This document shows positions 36,180 to 51,183 of a stretch of 64,000 nt of DNA, one piece after another. The position numbers and the translations under genes were made by a program. Source of the stretch: Paludisphaera mucosa. Lineage in GTDB: Bacteria; Planctomycetota; Planctomycetia; Isosphaerales; Isosphaeraceae. The first letter of the stretch is position 1. Every line of letters begins with the position of its first letter. The stretch spans positions 3,968,001-4,032,000 of the forward strand of contig NZ_JARRAG010000002.1 in the NCBI RefSeq assembly GCF_029589435.1, read 5' to 3'. The notes below the pieces were generated by a model. That model did no database searches. It was not told the origin of the DNA and worked only from the letters and a program-made list of their open reading frames with translations.

Positions 36180-36860
36180 TTGGCATACCGTTCCAAACGC
36201 TATCGCGCGCTGACGGCGAAGGTCAAAGCGCCCGCCGCGGTGGCGCTTCCCGACGCGGTGAAGCTCCTCAAGGGGTTCAACACCACGAAATTCAACCAGA
36301 CCGTCGAGGTCTCGACCCACCTGGGGATCGACCCCAGGCAGAGCGACCAGAACGTCCGCGGCTCGGTGGCCCTGCCGCACGGCATCGGCAAGAACGTCCG
36401 GGTGGCGGTGTTCGCCCAGGGCGAGAACGCCGAGAAGGCCCGCGCGGCGGGGGCCGACATCGTCGGCGCCGACGACCTGGCCCAGCAGATCAAGGGGGGG
36501 GTGATGGACTTCGACGTCGCCCTGGCCACGCCCGACATGATGGGCGTCGTCGGCCCCCTGGGCCGCGTGCTGGGCCCCCGCGGCCTGATGCCGTCGCCCC
36601 GCTCGGGCACCGTGACGACCGACATCGCCTCGGCGGTGCGGGAGTTCAAGGCCGGCAAGATCGAGTTCCGCAACGACAAGGGGGGGAACGTGGCGGTCCC
36701 GGTCGGGAAGATCAACTTCTCGGAGGATCAGCTCGTCGAGAACGTCAACGCCTTCCTGAACTACCTGCGGACGCTCAAGCCGGCGGCCTCGAAGGGGACG
36801 TACATCCAGACGATCACCCTCTCGGCCACCATGAGCCCCGGCATCCGGGTTTCCGCGTGA
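36180..36860 (+). CDS. rplA: Ribosomal protein L1
   Basis: 226 residues. [21 protein letters not shown] and [19 protein letters not shown] are the diagnostic L1 segments. It binds 23S rRNA at the L1 stalk and is often an autogenous translational repressor of its operon. The start is TTG at 36180, with AAAGGGGTG about 6 bases before it; no in-frame ATG or GTG lies near the family start. The open frame to 35964 has a shadow-like Arg-rich composition. Confidence 0.95.
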   Translation: MAYRSKRYRALTAKVKAPAAVALPDAVKLLKGFNTTKFNQTVEVSTHLGIDPRQSDQNVRGSVALPHGIGKNVRVAVFAQGENAEKARAAGADIVGADDLAQQIKGGVMDFDVALATPDMMGVVGPLGRVLGPRGLMPSPRSGTVTTDIASAVREFKAGKIEFRNDKGGNVAVPVGKINFSEDQLVENVNAFLNYLRTLKPAASKGTYIQTITLSATMSPGIRVSA

Positions 36861-36933
36861 CCGGGCCGACGCCCGATCGCCCGAGGGGACGAAACCAACC
36901 GCATACGCCGAGACGGAAACCACGGTCCCAGTC

Positions 36934-37494
36934 ATGAGCAAATACGTCAAAGAAATGATGATGGATCAGCTCCGCGCCGACCTGGCCGACAGCCGGTCGA
37001 TGCTGATCCTCGACTTCAAGGGGCTGGACGCGGTCCGCGAGCACCAGTTCCGGATGGACCTGCGCAAGAAGTCGATCAAGGTGCGGACGCTGAAGAACAC
37101 CCTGGCGCGACGGGTCCTCGAAGAGGCGGGCGTGGCGGGGCTGGCGAAGTACCTGGAGGGGCCTTCGGTCCTCGTCTGGGGCGGCGCGGGCCCGGCCGAG
37201 CTGGCGAAGGAGATCTCCGCCCAGCTCAAGAAGCTCAAGAAGCCCGAGATCAAGGGGGGCGCCGTCGACGGCGTGGTGATCGGCCCCGAGCAGGTCGAGG
37301 ACATCACCAAGCTCCCCAGCCGCGAGGAGCTGATCGGTCGCGTGGCCGCCCTGGCGCTGGCCCCGCTCCATCGCGTCCTCTCGCTGGCCAACGCCCCGAT
37401 CAGCAGCCTGGCGAGCCAGCTCCAGACGATCGTCGAGGGGGCCCCGGCCGCCGAAGACGAGGCCGCCCCCGAGACCGCGCCGGAAGGCGCCTGA
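36934..37494 (+). CDS. rplJ: Ribosomal protein L10
   Basis: 186 residues. MDQLRADLADSRSMLILDFKGLDAVREHQFR, the KVRTLKNTLARRVLEEAG segment and a long C-terminal helix region are typical of L10, which anchors L7/L12 dimers to the stalk. The terminal 20 residues are acidic and Ala-rich. 73 bases after rplA; the leader is short and no L10 leader structure is obvious. Confidence 0.96.
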   Translation: MSKYVKEMMMDQLRADLADSRSMLILDFKGLDAVREHQFRMDLRKKSIKVRTLKNTLARRVLEEAGVAGLAKYLEGPSVLVWGGAGPAELAKEISAQLKKLKKPEIKGGAVDGVVIGPEQVEDITKLPSREELIGRVAALALAPLHRVLSLANAPISSLASQLQTIVEGAPAAEDEAAPETAPEGA

Positions 37495-37683
37495 CCCGAC
37501 CCCACGGGCCCCTCCGCCCGGCGGGCGGGCCCTTCGACTCATCGTGCTCGGGCGAGGGCCCCGGAGACCCCGGCGCCGCCCGCCCGGCAGGACCGACTTT
37601 CGTTTCCCGCGGGTGCGTCCGACGACGTACGCCGCACGATCCGCCCCGATCTCTCGATCGAGCAAGAAAGGACCGCTCTCGCC

Positions 37684-38088
37684 ATGGCCACCGCCGAAGC
37701 CCCTTCGTTCGCCGACAACATCAAGACCCTGGGCGACACCATCGTCCACCTGACCGTCCTCGAGGCCAAGGCCCTGGGCGACTACCTGGAAGTGGTGCAC
37801 GGCATCAAGCCGGCCGCCGCCGCGGTCGCCGCGGCCGCCCCGGCCGCCGCCGCCCCGGCCGAGGCCGTCGCCCCGAAGACCGAGTTCGACGTCAGCCTGG
37901 AGGCCGTCGGCCCCAACAAGATCAACGTCATCAAGATCGTCCGGGCCGCGACCGCGCTGGGCCTCAAGGAGGCCAAGGACCTGGTCGAGGCCGCCCCCAA
38001 GGACATCAAGACGGGCCTGTCGAAGGACGACGCCGAGAAGCTCAAGAAGGAGCTCGAGGAAGCCGGCGCCACCATCAAGCTCAAGTGA
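37684..38088 (+). CDS. rplL: Ribosomal protein L7/L12
   Basis: 134 residues. An N-terminal dimerisation segment (about 1-38), an Ala/Pro-rich hinge (about 40-62) and the globular domain [23 protein letters not shown]...[17 protein letters not shown] with the usual C-terminal GATIKLK. It forms the flexible stalk that recruits translation GTPases. 189 bases after rplJ; followed by an unusual 514-base spacer before rpoB. Confidence 0.97.
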   Translation: MATAEAPSFADNIKTLGDTIVHLTVLEAKALGDYLEVVHGIKPAAAAVAAAAPAAAAPAEAVAPKTEFDVSLEAVGPNKINVIKIVRAATALGLKEAKDLVEAAPKDIKTGLSKDDAEKLKKELEEAGATIKLK

Positions 38089-38093
38089 CCGCC

Positions 38094-38163
38094 GCGGGGC
38101 GGCCCGGCCGCCCCGCCGCATCGTCCGCGATCGCCCGGGCCCTCGCACGCGAGCGGCCCGGGC
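38094..38163 (+). other. Two strong hairpins in the rplL-rpoB spacer
   Basis: Hairpin 1: GCGGGGCGG with CCGCCCCGC (38094-38116, 5-base loop), 5 bases after the rplL stop. Hairpin 2: GCCCGGGCC with GGCCCGGGC (38133-38163), containing a further CTCG/CGAG stem. Neither has a T tract. In E. coli this spacer holds an attenuator and an RNase III site, so a similar role here is possible (inference). Confidence 0.55.
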
Positions 38164-38602
38164 CGCCTCCCGGCACGATCGCCCGACACGAGGGGCGCGG
38201 GCGACGGCGTGACGCCGCCGGCCCGACCGCCCCCGTCGCCGTCTCTCGAAAGCCATGCTTCGCTCGGCCCGCGCCCGGTTCCCGGACGCGGCGGCCCTCG
38301 GCCCGGATGACGATGCACCACCGACGACCAGGACAGGCCGACGCCATCCCGGGGAGTTCCCGGACCGACCGCATTCCCGAACCCGCATCACCGGCCTCGT
38401 CGTTCCCGTTCGACTACCTCAAGACCCTCGACCGTCGCCACCCGGAGACGCCCGCGGACCCCCGCGGGCCGCTGCCGTTTGGGACGACCGACGACCGCCG
38501 CGAAGGGCCCGCCCGGACGGACGCGGGCGCCCGACCGGCGAGGCCGACGACGACCGCGACCCCGGCCCGTGCCCCTTTCCCTACTCGAGGAGCGCGACCT
38601 TA
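38164..38602. other. Remaining rplL-rpoB spacer
   Basis: About 440 bases with no convincing gene, tRNA or T-tract terminator. Frames here are open in several phases only because the sequence is GC-rich. GAGGAG appears just before rpoB as its Shine-Dalgarno sequence. Confidence 0.45.
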
Positions 38603-42322
<3,720 letters not shown>

Positions 42323-42466
42323 CGTCCCACGCCGGGGTCCCCGGCGGCCCCCGCGAACCCCGACCCGACCGCCCCTCGCGGGGCCTCGGGTCGGAGGGTT
42401 CGAGGGCCCGCCGCGAGGGCCCAAGTCGCGGCTCGTTCAGGCCTTGAGTTTATTTCGAGAATTCGC

Positions 42467-42495
42467 TTGGAATTGGCCCTCGGATTGCTTAGGAT
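42467..42495 (+). promoter_or_regulatory. Promoter-like element inside the rpoB-rpoC spacer
   Basis: TTGGAA (42467-42472), exactly 17 bases, TAGGAT (42490-42495). Each box matches 4 of 6 consensus bases, and the region is A/T-richer than its surroundings. The predicted start is about 42502, 205 bases before a terminator-like hairpin. Confidence 0.5.
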
Positions 42496-42501
42496 CAGAG
42501 G

Positions 42502-42706
42502 ATGCGACATTGTCGCGGAACGCGCTTCCGCGCCTAGCGAACGCCCACGCGCGGGGGAAGCGAGGGCCGGAGCGTCGCGGGGACGACGGGATCCGGCGGA
42601 TCCCGGTCAGGGAGGAGCCCAACTTGGCGACCCGGGTCTCAGGACGACCTTCATAAGAACCGCGGGGCCGCCCCGACGCCATCGGGGGCCCGTCCGCGGG
42701 TTTTTT
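42502..42706 (+). ncRNA. Candidate structured small RNA between rpoB and rpoC
   Basis: Bounded by the promoter-like pair upstream and a terminator-like hairpin at its 3' end. Internal hairpins: GCGACATTGTCGC (42504-42516), then CGCGGAA/TTCCGCG (42514-42532), which shares three bases with the first so the two are alternative. A third is GGGATCC-GGC-GGATCCC (42588-42604). No coding-like frame is seen. I recognise no SRP, RNase P or tmRNA consensus. Could instead be only a leader or attenuator for rpoC. Confidence 0.4.
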
Positions 42707-42707
42707 A
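42658..42707 (+). terminator. Intrinsic-terminator-like hairpin in the rpoB-rpoC spacer
   Basis: CCGCGG (42660-42665) pairs with CCGCGG (42694-42699); inside, CCCCGA (42671-42676) pairs with TCGGGG (42682-42687). It is followed by G then six T (42701-42706). It would cut transcription between rpoB and rpoC unless read through. Confidence 0.7.
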
Positions 42708-42899
42708 TTGTGCGGAGCGACGAGAGACGGGACGCGGCGCCCCGGCCCCGCCCCGATCGCACTCCCTGACGTGATCATGGTCTTGGTCTGAACTCGTCCG
42801 AGGGGTCCGACGCGGCGAAGAGGCGACGAAGGCGACCGTCGCCCCGCCCGCCGCATCGCCCGCCCTCGGATTCGCCGGAACCGCGGAGGAGAGTGTCTC

Positions 42900-47162
<4,263 letters not shown>

Positions 47163-47193
47163 CCCCGGCCCCGACCGCCATCTCGTAAACCCC

Positions 47194-47237
47194 GACGGCC
47201 CGCCTCCCGATCGACCTCGATCCGGACGCGGGCCGTC
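47194..47237 (+). terminator. Terminator-like hairpin after rpoC
   Basis: A 10-bp stem (GACGGCCCGC, 47194-47203, with GCGGGCCGTC, 47228-47237) encloses an inner GATCG/CGATC stem. The tail is only CGCATTTCC, so termination may be weak or Rho-aided. Same nested design as after the sigma factor gene. Confidence 0.6.
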
Positions 47238-47313
47238 CGCATTTCCCGAACGGTCGAAACGCCGATATAATGACCCCGCAGGCCGACCCCTCGGAGCCCC
47301 CAGGAGAGCCGCC

Positions 47314-48006
47314 ATGGCGACCGCGACCAAGCCCACCGCAGCGCCGACGGTCCCGACCCTCGAGAACGGCGACCACCTCTCCCGCGCCGAGTTCGAACGC
47401 CGCTACGACGCCATGCCCGGCCTGAAGGGCGCGGAGCTGATCGAAGGGATCGTCTACATGCCTTCGCCCGTCCGCTTTGCCCGTCACGGCGAGCCGCACG
47501 CCGCTCTGCTCGGATGGCTTTTCAACTACAAGCTCGCGACGCCCGGCCTTCGGTGCGCCGACAACGCCAGCGTGCGCCTCGATCTGGACAACGAGCCCCA
47601 GCCCGACGTCTTCCTGCTCATCGATCCGAAGCACGGGGGCCAGGCGGAGATCTCCGAGGACGACTACGTCGAGGGGGCTCCGGAGCTGGTCGCCGAGGTC
47701 GCCTCCAGCAGCGTGAGCATCGACCTGGGCCCCAAGCTGGACGCCTACCGCCGCAACGGCGTCCGCGAGTACCTCGTCTGGCGCGCCCTCGACGGCGCGT
47801 TCGACTGGCTCGTGCTCCGCGAATCTCGCTACGAGCCCCTCGCGCCGGACGCCGACGGCGTGCTGAAGAGCACGGTGTTCCCCGGGCTCTGGCTCGAGGC
47901 CGAGTCGCTCCTGGCCGGCGATCTGCCCAAGGTCATGGCGACGCTGAATCGGGGCCTCGCCACGCCCGAGCACGCGGCGTTCGTCGAGCGGCTGAAGGAC
48001 GCATGA
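47314..48006 (+). CDS. Uma2-family (PD-(D/E)XK-like) nuclease, copy 1
   Basis: 230 residues. Uma2/DUF820 restriction-endonuclease-like fold. Markers are LSRAEFERRYD, AELIEGIVYMPSPV (Glu), EPQPDVFLLI (catalytic Asp), APELVAEVASSSVSIDLGPKLDAY (catalytic Glu and Lys) and GVREYLVW. Such genes are greatly expanded in planctomycetes and cyanobacteria; whether they cut DNA is not established. The next gene is a paralog starting at its stop codon, and part of the two is identical in DNA. Confidence 0.88.
   Translation: MATATKPTAAPTVPTLENGDHLSRAEFERRYDAMPGLKGAELIEGIVYMPSPVRFARHGEPHAALLGWLFNYKLATPGLRCADNASVRLDLDNEPQPDVFLLIDPKHGGQAEISEDDYVEGAPELVAEVASSSVSIDLGPKLDAYRRNGVREYLVWRALDGAFDWLVLRESRYEPLAPDADGVLKSTVFPGLWLEAESLLAGDLPKVMATLNRGLATPEHAAFVERLKDA
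47656..47799 (+). repeat. 144-base segment identical to 48354-48497 (copy 1)
   Basis: This part of Uma2 copy 1 matches copy 2 base for base over 144 bases by eye, while flanking codons differ. It spans the catalytic Glu and Lys region. The 3' ends of the two genes also share a long near-identical stretch. Confidence 0.85.
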
Positions 48007-48014
48007 GGACTGGC

Positions 48015-48710
48015 ATGTCGACCGCGACCAGACCGACCCCAGCGCCGACGATCCCGCCCCTCGAGAACGGCGACCGGCTCTCCCGCGCCGAGTTCGAACG
48101 CCGCTACGACGCCATGGCCGGCGTGAAAGCCGAGTTGATCGAAGGGTTCGTCCACATGCCGTCGCCCGTCCGCCACAGTCGGCACAGCCGTCCCAACGCC
48201 CTCGTCGTCGCGTGGCTCCTGGTGTACGAGGCGGCGACGCCGGGGGTCGAGGCGGGCGACAACGGCAGCGTTCGGCTCGACCTCGAGAACGAGCCCCAGC
48301 CCGACGCCTACCTGATGATCCATCCCGGCCGTGGAGGTCAGGCGAGGATTTCGGAGGACGACTACGTCGAGGGGGCTCCGGAGCTGGTCGCCGAGGTCGC
48401 CTCCAGCAGCGTGAGCATCGACCTGGGCCCCAAGCTGGACGCCTACCGCCGCAACGGCGTCCGCGAGTACCTCGTCTGGCGCGCCCTCGACGGCGCGCTC
48501 GACTGGCTCGTGTTGAGGGAGGAGCGTTTCGAGCCGCTTGCCCCCGACGCCGACGGGTTGTGGAAGAGCACCACCTTCCCCGGACTGTGGCTCGACGGCC
48601 GGGCGCTCCTTTCGCTCGATTCGGCGAATATGCTCGCCGCGCTGAACCGGGGCCTCGCCACGCCCGAGCACGCGGCGTTCGTCGAGCGGCTGAAGGACGC
48701 CTCGGCATGA
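48015..48710 (+). CDS. Uma2-family nuclease, copy 2
   Basis: 231 residues, same fold as copy 1. The Asp of EPQPDAYLMI and the Glu and Lys of LVAEVASSS...GPKLDAY are retained. The Met is set by matching copy 1; another ATG at 48003 overlaps the copy 1 stop (ATGA) and would add four residues. GAGGA lies about 8 bases before the chosen start. The stop overlaps the uracil-DNA glycosylase start, so the three genes are probably one operon. Confidence 0.88.
   Translation: MSTATRPTPAPTIPPLENGDRLSRAEFERRYDAMAGVKAELIEGFVHMPSPVRHSRHSRPNALVVAWLLVYEAATPGVEAGDNGSVRLDLENEPQPDAYLMIHPGRGGQARISEDDYVEGAPELVAEVASSSVSIDLGPKLDAYRRNGVREYLVWRALDGALDWLVLREERFEPLAPDADGLWKSTTFPGLWLDGRALLSLDSANMLAALNRGLATPEHAAFVERLKDASA
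48354..48497 (+). repeat. 144-base segment identical to 47656-47799 (copy 2)
   Basis: Partner of the segment in Uma2 copy 1. Identity this long next to clearly diverged codons suggests gene conversion or recent unequal exchange (inference). Confidence 0.85.
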
Positions 48711-49369
48711 GGGCGGACGCCACGGTTCGCGCCTCCGAGCGGGCTCGTCGACGGCTGATCACGCTCAACGCCGAGATCCGGGGTTGCCGGCTTTGCCACG
48801 CGGCCGGCTTCCTCGACGAGGCCGAGTCGGTGCCGATCGCCCGCGACCCCGAGCCCGATGCGCCGACCCCGCGCATCCTGCTGGTCGGCCAGGCCCCGGG
48901 TCTGCGTGCGACGATCACCGATCGACCGTTCGCGGGGGCCGCGGGGAACAAGCTCCGCGACTGGTTCGAGCAGGGGGGGATCCCCCGCGAGGACTTCTGG
49001 CGCAAGATCCACTTCTCGGCCGTCACCCGTTGCTATCCCGGTCGGCTGCCGGGCGCGAAGGGCGACCGCGTCCCGTCGCCACAGGAACAGGCGCTCTGCC
49101 GGCCGTGGCTCGACGGCCTCGTCGACGTCGTCAAACCGCGCATCGTCCTTTTGGTCGGCCTGCTCGCCGTGCGGACCTTCCACGGCCCCGTCAAGTCGCT
49201 GGCCGCCGTCGTCGGCGAGGCGACCGTCCGCGACGGCATACTTTACATCCCCCTCCCGCACCCGTCCGGCGTCAGCCGGTGGCTCAACGAGCCCGCCAAC
49301 GTCGCCGCCGTCGCGCGAGCCATGCGGATCCTGCGCGAGGCCGTGGACGACCTCGATCGCGTCCGGTGA
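48707..49369 (+). CDS. Fe-S uracil-DNA glycosylase (family 4-like)
   Basis: 220 residues. Motif A GQAPG (61-65) and motif HPSG (185-188) of the uracil-DNA glycosylase superfamily are present. Four Cys (27, 30, 109, 131) match the spacing of the Fe-S cluster of family 4 enzymes. It removes uracil from DNA to start base-excision repair. Its ATG overlaps the stop of Uma2 copy 2 (ATGA). Family 5 is possible; no experiment-like evidence distinguishes them here. Confidence 0.88.
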   Translation: MRADATVRASERARRRLITLNAEIRGCRLCHAAGFLDEAESVPIARDPEPDAPTPRILLVGQAPGLRATITDRPFAGAAGNKLRDWFEQGGIPREDFWRKIHFSAVTRCYPGRLPGAKGDRVPSPQEQALCRPWLDGLVDVVKPRIVLLVGLLAVRTFHGPVKSLAAVVGEATVRDGILYIPLPHPSGVSRWLNEPANVAAVARAMRILREAVDDLDRVR

Positions 49370-49446
49370 AATCAGGTCGCCCTACTCGCCTTGCGCCGGG
49401 GCAGAGAACTCGGCACGCGTGTGGGGGGCGGCGAGGGGTTTGCTCG

Positions 49447-49629
49447 ATGCCCGAGTAGCTCGCCAGCGTACCTCGCGGCGTCGGCCGCAAGGCCACCGAG
49501 AACCTGGTCGCCGACTCGGCCGACGATGCCGTACGGCTCCTGCGCCACAGGGGCTGCGACGAGATCGTGCTGCACAACGACCACGTCATGGACGTCTTCA
49601 CCCGCCGGCGGGAGTTCGAAGCGAGCTGA
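49447..49629 (+). pseudogene. Small ORF interrupted by an amber codon at position 4
   Basis: Starting with an ATG preceded by GAGGGG, the frame reads Met-Pro-Glu-stop (TAG at 49456-49458). It then continues open for 56 codons to TGA at 49627. The rest has nearly complete G/C third positions and a protein-like composition (for example ADSADDAVRLLRHRGCDE), so it looks like a real coding sequence of about 60 residues that has lost one codon. I do not recognise the family. A sequencing error at one base would also explain it. It lies between the glycosylase gene and the GntR operon promoter. Confidence 0.5.
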
Positions 49630-49705
49630 TCGACCGCTGCGATCGGGCGATCGCCCTGTCGCCGGCATGAGAAATCGTCGCCGGAGCGAAATCCGACGTC
49701 ACCTC

Positions 49706-49734
49706 TTGACGTCTGTCGGACCCTCGCCGATACT
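49706..49734 (+). promoter_or_regulatory. Promoter of the GntR/ABC operon
   Basis: TTGACG (49706-49711), 17 bases, GATACT (49729-49734). Predicted start about 49741. GGAGG lies shortly before the GntR ATG. Confidence 0.7.
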
Positions 49735-49757
49735 GTACTAGTTCAATAACACACTAG
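49734..49757 (+). promoter_or_regulatory. Possible GntR (YtrA-type) operator
   Basis: An A/T-rich block covers the predicted start site. It has two similar half-sites, TGTACTAG (49734-49741) and ACACTAG (49751-49757), spaced about one turn apart. In a genome this GC-rich, the composition alone is notable. Repressor binding here would block initiation. Inference from position only. Confidence 0.45.
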
Positions 49758-49769
49758 GAGGCCGTGGCG

Positions 49770-50180
49770 ATGCTGATCGATCTGAGCGAGTCGGACGGCC
49801 GGCCGATTTACGGGCGGATCGCCGACAGGATCAAGTTCGCGATCGCGGGCGAGGTCTTGCGTCCTGGGGAGCTGGCCCCGTCGGTGCGCGAGCTGTCGAA
49901 GCAGTTGGTGGTGAACCCCAACACCGTCGCGCGGGCGTATCGCGACCTTCAGAGCGAGGGGCTGCTGGAGCCGGTGCGGGGGACGGGGCTGCAGGTCGCC
50001 ACGGGCGCGACCGAGCGGTGCCGGCTGGCGCGGGTGGAGTTCGTCCGCGGCCGGCTCCGCGCGGCGATCGAGGAGGCGCGGGAGACCGGCCTCGCGGCGG
50101 ACGACATCGGCGCGATCCTCCGCGAGGAGTGGTCGCGGGGCGAGGGGACGGGCGACCGGACGAACGGGAGGGGCGCGTGA
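49770..50180 (+). CDS. GntR-family (YtrA subfamily) transcriptional regulator
   Basis: 136 residues: winged helix-turn-helix only, with PIYGRIADRIKFAIAGEVLRPGELAPSVRELSKQLVVNPNTVARAYRDLQSEGLL at about 12-66. A short helical dimer segment follows and there is no large effector domain, as in YtrA. Such regulators usually control a neighbouring ABC transporter, and the ATPase gene overlaps its stop here. GGAGG lies 8 bases before the ATG; a GTG 6 bases upstream is too close to it. Its own promoter contains a candidate operator, so autorepression is likely (inference). Confidence 0.92.
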   Translation: MLIDLSESDGRPIYGRIADRIKFAIAGEVLRPGELAPSVRELSKQLVVNPNTVARAYRDLQSEGLLEPVRGTGLQVATGATERCRLARVEFVRGRLRAAIEEARETGLAADDIGAILREEWSRGEGTGDRTNGRGA

Positions 50181-51145
50181 TGGACGGCGAATCGAACGTC
50201 GCGATCTCGATCGAGAACGTGAGCAAATCCTACCGCGACCAGGTCGCGCTCGACGGGCTCACCCTGCGGGTGCCCGAGGGCGCGGTGTTCGGCCTGCTCG
50301 GCGAGAACGGCGCGGGCAAGACGACGACGATCCAGGTGCTGCTGGGCATGATCCGGGCCGACTCGGGCCGGGCGCGGGTGCTGGGCGTCGACCCGGCCCG
50401 CGACGGCCTGGATGTCCGCCGCCGCGTGGGCTACGTGCCCGAGGTCCCGGCGCTTTACGACTGGATGACGGTGGCCGAGATCGGCTGGTTCGCCGCCGGC
50501 TTCCACCCCGAGCCGGTCGTCGGCGCCGCCGGCTTCCTCTCGCGCTACGGCGAGTCGACCAAGGGCTTCGGCCTGCCGCCCGACCGCAAGATCAAGGCGC
50601 TCTCCAAGGGGATGCGGGCCAAGGTCTCGCTCTCGCTGGCGCTGGCCTCGAATCCGTCGCTGTTGATCCTCGACGAGCCGACGTCGGGCCTCGACGCGCT
50701 GGTCCGGCGCGAGTTCCTCGAGAGCATGGTCGACCTGGCGGCGAACGGCCGGACGGTCTTCCTGTCGAGCCACCAGCTCGGCGAGGTCGAGCGTGTGGCG
50801 AGCCACGTCGCGCTCCTGCACCAGGGGAAGCTGATCCTGGCCGAGCCGCTCGACGAGCTGCGGGCGCGGACGTTCCTGCTGGCGGTGAACTTCCACAGCC
50901 GCGACCACGAGCCGGCTCCGCCGGCCTCCCTGCCGATCGAGCTGATCGACGCGTCCGACGCCCCGCGCCAGGCCCACTGGCTGGTCCGCGCCCGCGACCG
51001 CGCGGCGTGCGAGGCGGTCCGCAACCTGCCGGGCGTCGAATCGCTCCGGATCGAGACGCCCAGCCTGGAAGACGTCTACATCGGCTACATGCGAGGCCGA
51101 CGGCCGTCGCCCCCGCCGTCGCCCAGCACGGCCCACGTCGCCTGA
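50180..51145 (+). CDS. ABC transporter ATP-binding protein
   Basis: 321 residues. Walker A GENGAGKTT (about 43-51), Q-loop region near YVPEVPAL, signature LSKGMRAK (about 143), Walker B LLILDEPTSGLD and H-loop SSHQ. The C-terminal 100 residues form the regulatory extension common in ABC-2-type exporters. It starts inside the GntR stop (TGATG overlap), so expression is coupled. It pairs with the permease 38 bases downstream. The transported substrate is unknown. Confidence 0.95.
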   Translation: MDGESNVAISIENVSKSYRDQVALDGLTLRVPEGAVFGLLGENGAGKTTTIQVLLGMIRADSGRARVLGVDPARDGLDVRRRVGYVPEVPALYDWMTVAEIGWFAAGFHPEPVVGAAGFLSRYGESTKGFGLPPDRKIKALSKGMRAKVSLSLALASNPSLLILDEPTSGLDALVRREFLESMVDLAANGRTVFLSSHQLGEVERVASHVALLHQGKLILAEPLDELRARTFLLAVNFHSRDHEPAPPASLPIELIDASDAPRQAHWLVRARDRAACEAVRNLPGVESLRIETPSLEDVYIGYMRGRRPSPPPSPSTAHVA

Positions 51146-51183
51146 ACCGCTTCTCGATCCATCGATACCAGAAGGAGGATGCC

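Noticed and set aside
42502-42706. SRP RNA, 6S RNA, RNase P RNA or tmRNA in the rpoB-rpoC spacer
   Set aside because: GGTCAGG is present but the other SRP consensus bases are not. RNase P GAGGAAAGTC and tmRNA signatures are also absent. I keep it as an unclassified RNA candidate.
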